Below, one piece after another: positions 58,690-64,000 of a DNA stretch of 64,000 nucleotides; within the stretch, counting starts at the first letter, position 1; the number at the start of each line of letters is the position of its first letter. This DNA comes from Haemonchus contortus (Eukaryota > Nematoda > Chromadorea > Rhabditida > Trichostrongylidae): contig LS997563.1 of the NCBI GenBank assembly GCA_000469685.2, positions 15,675,940-15,739,939 on the forward strand. The letters run 5' to 3'. Position numbers and translations under genes: made by a program. Below the pieces are notes generated by a model that saw nothing but the letters and a program-made list of their open reading frames with translations, was not told the origin of the DNA and ran no database searches.

Positions 58690-60440
58690 GTTAGTTAATG
58701 CTTCGCCTGTATGATTATTTAACAGCCTTTTCCGTATGCCTTTTCTATCCTGACATAAACTGCACTTCTTTTGAACTTTTCAACCTTTGCTATAAATCCT
58801 TACACTTCAGCTGTTCGCAGATCTGAATGTAGGCAGACCTTCTTTGAAAGCTAAGTTTCTCGGAAAATCATTCTTTGCGCTCCAGTATTGGAAGAGAAAA
58901 TAGATCTTTCGATTTTTCGTAGGTGAGTTGTCGCTATTCTTAATGATTGCACGATTTTCGGAGAATTGTCTCGGGATCAGCTGTTAAGTAAATATAACTC
59001 TGTGCTCCATCCTTCATGAAAGGTTTTGTTTTGTTCCCCTCTTGGATTAGCGTGATCATACTGATTTCTGGATGCACTCATCCCGGATCGACCGACACAC
59101 GTCGCCGAAATTTCCGTTTCTTGGCGACATTGTCATTGTCGTTGTTCGTTGCTTTTCTTGTTGGCAACAGTCGCTCGGGCGACTGCGAAGCTTGGCATGA
59201 TGCTCGTCTTCGTTCTCGCTGGAGCAAAATAACCTACTGTGATGAGGTTGCATAATGTACAGACATATTTGACTCACTATTAGCTAGAATGCTGTCAGAG
59301 CAACATTGATAGCACAATCTTTCTCAATCTTTTTATATTGACGGTATGAGACTGTTCAGCTTCAACCAAGGGGTGACCGGCACTGCTACGCGTGATGACT
59401 TCTTTAGCTACTCGCATATCACAAATTTTCGATGGAAGTAGAGTCATCGTTCTTTCATGAATTGAGAAGAACTGGAGAGCGGAGCTGTCGCAGACTCACG
59501 CCGACGTTCCTCTGAACGACCTTTTTTGACACGGTCTCATGAGAATGACTGAAGAGGTGATTCGTTTTTCAACTGCTATGACCTTCATTCTAATAATTCT
59601 AAATTATGACTGCCAACAACATCACAGAGAGTGATTTCCTACGGCCTATATCTCGCAATACATACATCAATCGATAATCAATCGGTAATTTTATGTGAGA
59701 ACCAAGCGATGGCTATCATGATGAAGGAGTAGTTTGAAGTCCCTCCTCCTGTTGGTGCTGCTGCTTGTGATTTCACTCGATCCCCATGCTTATTCAGTGT
59801 TCCAGCACGGAGAAGTTCAATTTCATCTTTTATTGCGCCTGACAATGATTGTGGTGAGCAGTCCCCTCATGAGGCTTTGGTGCAGGCGAGATTGCTCGTA
59901 TTTTTGGCTCCATTTTTACATCAGATCCAAATTGTGCATGATTTTTACGAACTTTCCCTTTGCCTTCAGCCGACATGATGAACCAGTGAAATAGCACTTG
60001 TTATATGTTATGTTTATATGGATTCGATAAACGGTATCGAACTGCACTTACCATTACCGCTTCGGTTTTCTTCTTATGGTGGAACAGACGGTTGTTGTCC
60101 TCCAGCCACAAAACCAAAGCACTGACGACAATGATCACCAACACGTGGTTTATCATCCATTTGCAGTTGCCGATCGCTATTGTGAGACCATGTTTAAAAA
60201 GAGCAGAAGAGTAATTCCTATTCGAACTACATTTCAGAATTCACTGTAGGTCTTTATTAGCAACGATCCCGCCTAAAACTGCATCGATTCGAATTGCTCA
60301 TAGGAAGAACCACTTTTTGCACAGTCCCTGGCACGTCATAGTATCACTAAGCTGGGTAGTGGAAGGGTGTGCGCTCATAGTCGTAAAAGGTATTTATTAG
60401 CATCAGAGATAAAACATCAGTGCACGTTTCCTCGCCTATT
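58690..60440. other. No firmly recognised gene
   Basis: The plus frame 59016-59255 starts MKGFVLFPSWISVIILISGC, resembling a signal peptide, but continues without Cys pattern or splice support; the plus frame 59734-59994 begins with TTG rather than ATG. Neither is called as a gene. Confidence 0.35.
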
Positions 60441-60447
60441 CACACCG

Positions 60448-60896
60448 ATGCTCGTAGTTGCATTTCTTATCATAGTGGGTAAGCAAAAAAGAGCACTAAG
60501 AGTTTTATTTGTCTTTTTAAAATATACCTACCCCGTGACGTCACACAAACCTTTTATGAGGTATGACCAACGATTCCAGGGAACGTAGTCGCCCAAACAA
60601 GGCCGGGTTACCAGTTTCGCGCCTGTGATCCTATACAGCTGCAAAGATGTCAAGCTGTCTTCAATGATGATCTTGGCATTGATGGTGAGACTATTTCTGA
60701 CATTCTCCGCCTTATCATTCTTTATTTTTGATTTAATGACTGCTTAGCGCTTCTACTACTACTATACTTTAGCTTCACTTGGGGTGCTCACCTATCAAGA
60801 TCTTAGAGCTGCTATCGAGAACAAATTGGGTGTATTGAAGGCCGATGGATTGGCAAAAATCTGCATGTCTTTCAAATACTATAAGACTTGCTTTTC
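60448..60896 (+). CDS. Small secreted Cys-rich protein, DUF19 (T20D4.11-like) type, 3' part unresolved
   Basis: Exons 60448-60478, 60580-60684 and 60773-60896 have donors GG|GTAAGC, GATG|GTGAGA, TTTTC|GTAAGT and acceptors ATTCCAG and ACTTTAG; phases join exactly. The ATG at 60448 gives a signal peptide MLVVAFLIIVGNVVA, then QTRPGYQFRACDPIQLQRCQ, AVFNDDLGIDASLGVLTYQD, LRAAIENKLGVLKADGLAKI, CMSFKYYKTCFS. The Cys spacing and the CxxxxLxxCQxxFNxxLGI start fit nematode-specific DUF19 secreted proteins, whose role is largely unknown. The end is not fixed: the next acceptor may be at 60941-60944 or 60988-60990, but neither gives a family-like continuation. The domain is usually longer, so a further exon is expected. 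Confidence 0.6.
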
Positions 60897-61152
60897 GTAA
60901 GTTTTTCATATTTCTAGACGATTCAAGTTCGCAAGAATTTTCAGGCTACTTGCTTATGCAATTATTTCTATTCTTTCGATCTTTCACACAGACTGGCTCC
61001 TTTTGTTTGCATCCTTGGCAACTAGTCAGTTTAATCGGCCTCGTTTTGGCAGCGCCGCTTCTATTCCAGTTGGCGGTTGCTGACCAAGTTTCAGAATTTT
61101 CACCATTTCGAATTTCAAATCAGTCGTCTTCACATCATGACAACTTTGCTTG

Positions 61153-61692
61153 GCTCAAAGGCACAGTTCACGATAAAGATGGTTTTCGAGATTCCTCACA
61201 GAATAAATATGAGGCCCTCGCGTATACCATATCTGGCACTATTAGTTCGAAAAAGGCCTACATAGTTGGGCAGTTACAAAGGCTCAAAGATTGGCCCGTG
61301 TGTATCCTCGGACGAGTTTCACCGGCATTGTAGAAGCTGCACCGATCACAAGGGAACCTATGTAGGAGGTTCAAACAACTTGTTATGACCCTTAGCGACA
61401 GTGAAAGACAGTTCTGTACAGTTCTGGCTTGATGTAGTTAGCTCTGTGCAAGTGCAATAACTGAAATCTCGTCCAAATACCCCTTCCATGTTATTTCCGT
61501 CATGGCGATCTCGTCCAAACTCTAGTTCCTCTTCTTTTTAGAAGCCATATTTTTCTCGATATCGGCGAATCCTCTCGCTTTCTTAACTACCGATGAACTA
61601 TTCCATCTATACTATCTATCTATCTATCTATACTTCCACTTTTTGAATGAAAGCAGGTACCTCAAATTATCGTGAACTGTGACTCTAAAAGG
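61153..61692. repeat. Possible element with short inverted ends
   Basis: CACAGTTCACGATAA at 61158-61172 and its inverse at 61669-61683. The left end (GGCACAGTTCACGATAAAGA, then GGTTTTCGAGATT) resembles the start of the TTAA MITE, but TTAA borders are not seen. CTAT repeats lie at 61611-61631. Confidence 0.3.
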
Positions 61693-61983
61693 TGGCTCAG
61701 CGTTGTCTACTGAGCATGTGTGAACATTTACAGTCTTTTTCTTATCTAACCCCATTTTTCCGTTGGATTGATCGTTGCTTCATCTTTCAGTGAACAATTC
61801 ATAAATAGCACTTGGGGTTGTGTACAAACATTTAATTTTACTATCGTGATTACGCATATGACAGCTCATCCCTGCTCAAGGTGATCCAGTGTATGAATTC
61901 CGAAAGCATTGGCTGAACCTTCCGCGAATTGTCAAATTCTTTGAATATAATCAAACCATCTGGGCAAGATATGCCAAGATATA

Positions 61984-63563
61984 CAGTACTGGTCAGTGAA
62001 GTATGCGTTTTCACTTTTTCGAACGTAACTTCTTCAAATGACTGCCATTTCATCTGGTTTTTCCACGGTGAGTACCTATCAAGGAAAGTGGTGAGGGAGC
62101 ATGTTCTCAGCTGTCTAAGTAAATTGTGAAATATTTTGAAAGACTTTACATCTTTTTGTGGCCAAACACTATCATACCTCTATAATCTTTAATCTGTCTT
62201 AATTTCCAATAACTTAACGCAACAACTTGTATAATAGCAATATAACACCTACGACCTTAATACTTTGTTGCATAACCTCTGGCGTCAATGACCGCTTGGC
62301 ATCGGCGTGGCATGGACTCGATGAGCTTGTCGATCTCTTCCTGTGGGATGTTCTCCCATGCCGTCTTCAGCTGAATGAACTTTTCGTGCTCATTTCGAGC
62401 TCTGAGACCTTTTACATGATGCTCAAGTCTTTCCCATAGATTTTCGATGGGATTCAGATCGGGAGACTGGGACGGCCACATCAGCAGAGGGACGTTGTTG
62501 TCTCGGAACCATTTGGTGAGCAGCTTAGATTTGTGCTTCGGGTCGTTGTCCTGTTGGAAGATGAAGCCACGGCGAGCAGTACTGCGGACAAACGGCCAGA
62601 TAACAGTCTCCATGATATTAAGGTACATCTTCGCATCCATCTTACCCTCGATCCGGTGGAGGGGACCAACTCCTTTGCCACAAAAGCTACCGTGAACCAT
62701 CACCGAACCTCCACCACCCTTCACGGTCGGCAACTGGTAACTTGGATGGTATCTGGTACCAATAGGACGCCGTACAAACTTGATTCCATCCGTCCCGAAC
62801 AGCAAAAACTTCGATTCGTCGCTCCAAATGACCTTCCGCCACTGCTGAACGGTCCAGTTCTTGTGAGCATGAGCCCAATCGAGACGCGCCTTGCGATTCT
62901 TGGCAGAAATCAGTGGCTTCTTTGCTGGGCGACGTCCAAACAGACCCGCCTCTCTCAGACGACGCTGTACAGTGCTCAAGGATGGATTTGGTCCTTCGGG
63001 TGTCGATATTTCGCGAAGAATCTCGGCCGCAGTGAGGCGCGGGTCATTCCTTGCAAGACGTACAATGTTCCTGTCGACAAGACGAGATGTCATTCTTGCT
63101 GCTCCCGGGTGTTTTTTGACTTCAACAGATCCTGTGTCCTTATATTTCCTCCAAATCGCTTGAACACATCTAACTGAAACTCCTTGAATCTCGGAAACTT
63201 GCCTAGATGTTAGACCTTCGTGGAAGCTCCGATTTATGGCGTCAATTTGGTCTTGCCGCAAGTTACGGTTTCCGGAATGCCTTGCCATAGCCTTAATAAT
63301 CTAGTAGGTGCATGATGTGACTCAAAACACCCAAAATTCTTAATATAAAAACAAACCAGTTATAGAAATTGGAAGTGTGTGTTGGCGGGCGATTTGAAAA
63401 TAAAGCTCCAAATTTGGCTGTATGTGGGCTTCTGGACTGTTACACTAGTATAATGTTAGTAATTGTCTATGTTTCCTACTGTTTGAGTTTCAAGGAGAAA
63501 ACTTGAGTTTTGCGGAAGTTATCTTTGAAAAAGTGGAAACGCATACTTCACTGACCAGTACTG
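61984..63563 (-). mobile_element. Tc1-like transposon, structurally intact
   Basis: Terminal inverted repeats start CAGTACTGGTCAGTGAAGTA at 61984 and, inverse, end at 63563; matching continues with few changes for about 45 bp. TA lies on both sides (61982-61983, 63564-63565). The element is 1580 bp and encloses one uninterrupted transposase gene on the minus strand. Confidence 0.95.
62257..63288 (-). CDS. Tc1-family transposase, DD34E, full length
   Basis: The 343-residue protein cuts and pastes its element at TA sites. Residues about 10-115 form the paired-like DNA-binding part: a first helix-turn-helix (LRQDQIDAINRSFHEGLTSR, RQVSEIQGVSVRCVQAIWRK) and a second (DRNIVRLARNDPRLTAAEIL), with a GRPR-like basic linker. 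The catalytic triad is complete: D157 in IWSDESKF, D247 in FQQDNDPKH and E282 in SPDLNPIENLWERL, with exactly 34 residues between the last two. The GGGGSVMVHG glycine box is at 191-200. No stop or frameshift; the length is normal for the family (about 340). The start ATG at 63288 follows about 275 bp of terminal sequence. It is the only intact transposase in the window, so this copy may be recent and possibly active. Confidence 0.95.
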   Translation of the reverse strand: MARHSGNRNLRQDQIDAINRSFHEGLTSRQVSEIQGVSVRCVQAIWRKYKDTGSVEVKKHPGAARMTSRLVDRNIVRLARNDPRLTAAEILREISTPEGPNPSLSTVQRRLREAGLFGRRPAKKPLISAKNRKARLDWAHAHKNWTVQQWRKVIWSDESKFLLFGTDGIKFVRRPIGTRYHPSYQLPTVKGGGGSVMVHGSFCGKGVGPLHRIEGKMDAKMYLNIMETVIWPFVRSTARRGFIFQQDNDPKHKSKLLTKWFRDNNVPLLMWPSQSPDLNPIENLWERLEHHVKGLRARNEHEKFIQLKTAWENIPQEEIDKLIESMPRRCQAVIDARGYATKY

Positions 63564-63565
63564 TA

Positions 63566-64000
63566 GATATGGGTGAAAAGTTTTGATCAACTTCTCATTA
63601 CTTTCTAGTTTCTTTCGGAGGGCCACTCGGAAGGATTTCGTAGAAGGCTATGGTGGGAGACGCGCAGTAGAAACTGTTTTGTGTAATCGATCCGCCGCAC
63701 ACGGCTGTCGCGGAACATTTGCCTCGTTATAACAGTTCTAGCGCTCTTCATGCACCTCAATCACTGTGCGATTATCAATTACGGCATAATTATACCCTTA
63801 GCTCTTTCGTTCCTGAATTTCTTACTTGCTGCTGCATTCTGATACATTCCTTCGAGCGCGGCGTCTCTCACACCGCGACGCGACAGTTTCGTTCCTACTG
63901 CACCACACCCGGCTATGGTAGACGGTTCCCAAACCCGTACTTACTTAGGGGTATGTACAAACACGTCCTTGTGAGTGTATCGCAATTATAACATGAACCT
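63566..64000. other. No recognisable gene
   Basis: The plus frame 63719-63991 (90 codons, opened from a non-ATG codon) shows no domain. Nothing else seen. Confidence 0.4.

Noticed and set aside
62533..63177. 214-codon plus-strand frame
   Set aside because: Antisense shadow of the intact Tc1 transposase on the minus strand.
1..64000. CRISPR arrays, operons, riboswitches
   Set aside because: No short regularly spaced repeats with unique spacers; sequence is eukaryotic in gene structure.

Overview
The window looks like chromosomal DNA of a parasitic or free-living strongylid-type (clade V) nematode. The evidence is small exons joined by short introns with plain GT/AG borders, a neprilysin-like (M13) gene split into many exons, a short secreted protein of the nematode DUF19/T20D4.11 type, and a very dense load of Tc1/mariner, Penelope-like and RTE/CR1-like elements. 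No bacterial-style operons, rRNA or canonical tRNA genes were seen. Species cannot be fixed from sequence alone. Most long open frames are relics of transposons or chance frames in repeats; the host exons are mostly short and were found by reading splice sites and phase.

Layout. 1-1.07 kb: GC-rich minisatellite and dispersed repeat. 1.07-4.16 kb: minus-strand M13 peptidase-like gene (at least nine exons) whose HExxH zinc motif appears lost. 4.5-8.0 kb: minisatellite plus a tandemly duplicated repeat unit, one copy carrying a tRNA-derived insertion. 8.9-14.3 kb: Penelope-like element (PLE) cluster with a head-to-head pair, split by a mariner that itself carries a TTAA-flanked MITE. 14.9-17.0 kb: two fold-back elements. 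18.9-22.1 kb: Helitron-like repeats and a second mariner copy. 24.6-25.6 kb: possible BEL/Pao relic. 28.5-28.8 kb: a palindromic insertion with a tRNA T-arm at its centre. 30.18-30.36 and 37.68-37.90 kb: two minus-strand host exons (K/S/E-rich linker; cytoplasmic tail plus membrane segment). 30.75-31.28, 33.47-33.95, 36.2-36.67 and 38.73-39.23 kb: MITEs. 31.6-32.7, 39.3-41.0 and 49.85-51.1 kb: RTE-like LINE relics on the minus strand. 35.88-36.12 kb: long CAGA microsatellite. 43.9-47.63 kb: a second head-to-head PLE pair that sits against (probably inside) a minus-strand host exon. 48.5-49.07 kb and 55.59-56.06 kb: two minus-strand host genes with matching splice phases. 54.16-55.5 kb: LINE 3' end. 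56.7-58.45 kb: fold-back element with a dead mariner inside. 60.45-60.9 kb: plus-strand secreted-protein gene. 61.98-63.56 kb: a structurally intact Tc1-like transposon with a full 343-residue DD34E transposase.

How it fits together. The host part is sparse: perhaps five minus-strand genes or gene parts and one plus-strand gene, with introns inflated by transposons. The three minus-strand pieces at 37.9, 30.3 and 4.2-1.1 kb have compatible strand, order and, where testable, phase for one type II membrane M13 gene with introns of about 7 and 26 kb; this is inference. The mobile part records a readable insertion history: PLE, then mariner, then TTAA MITE at 9.2-13.5 kb, with the second mariner copy serving as the empty-site control for the MITE.
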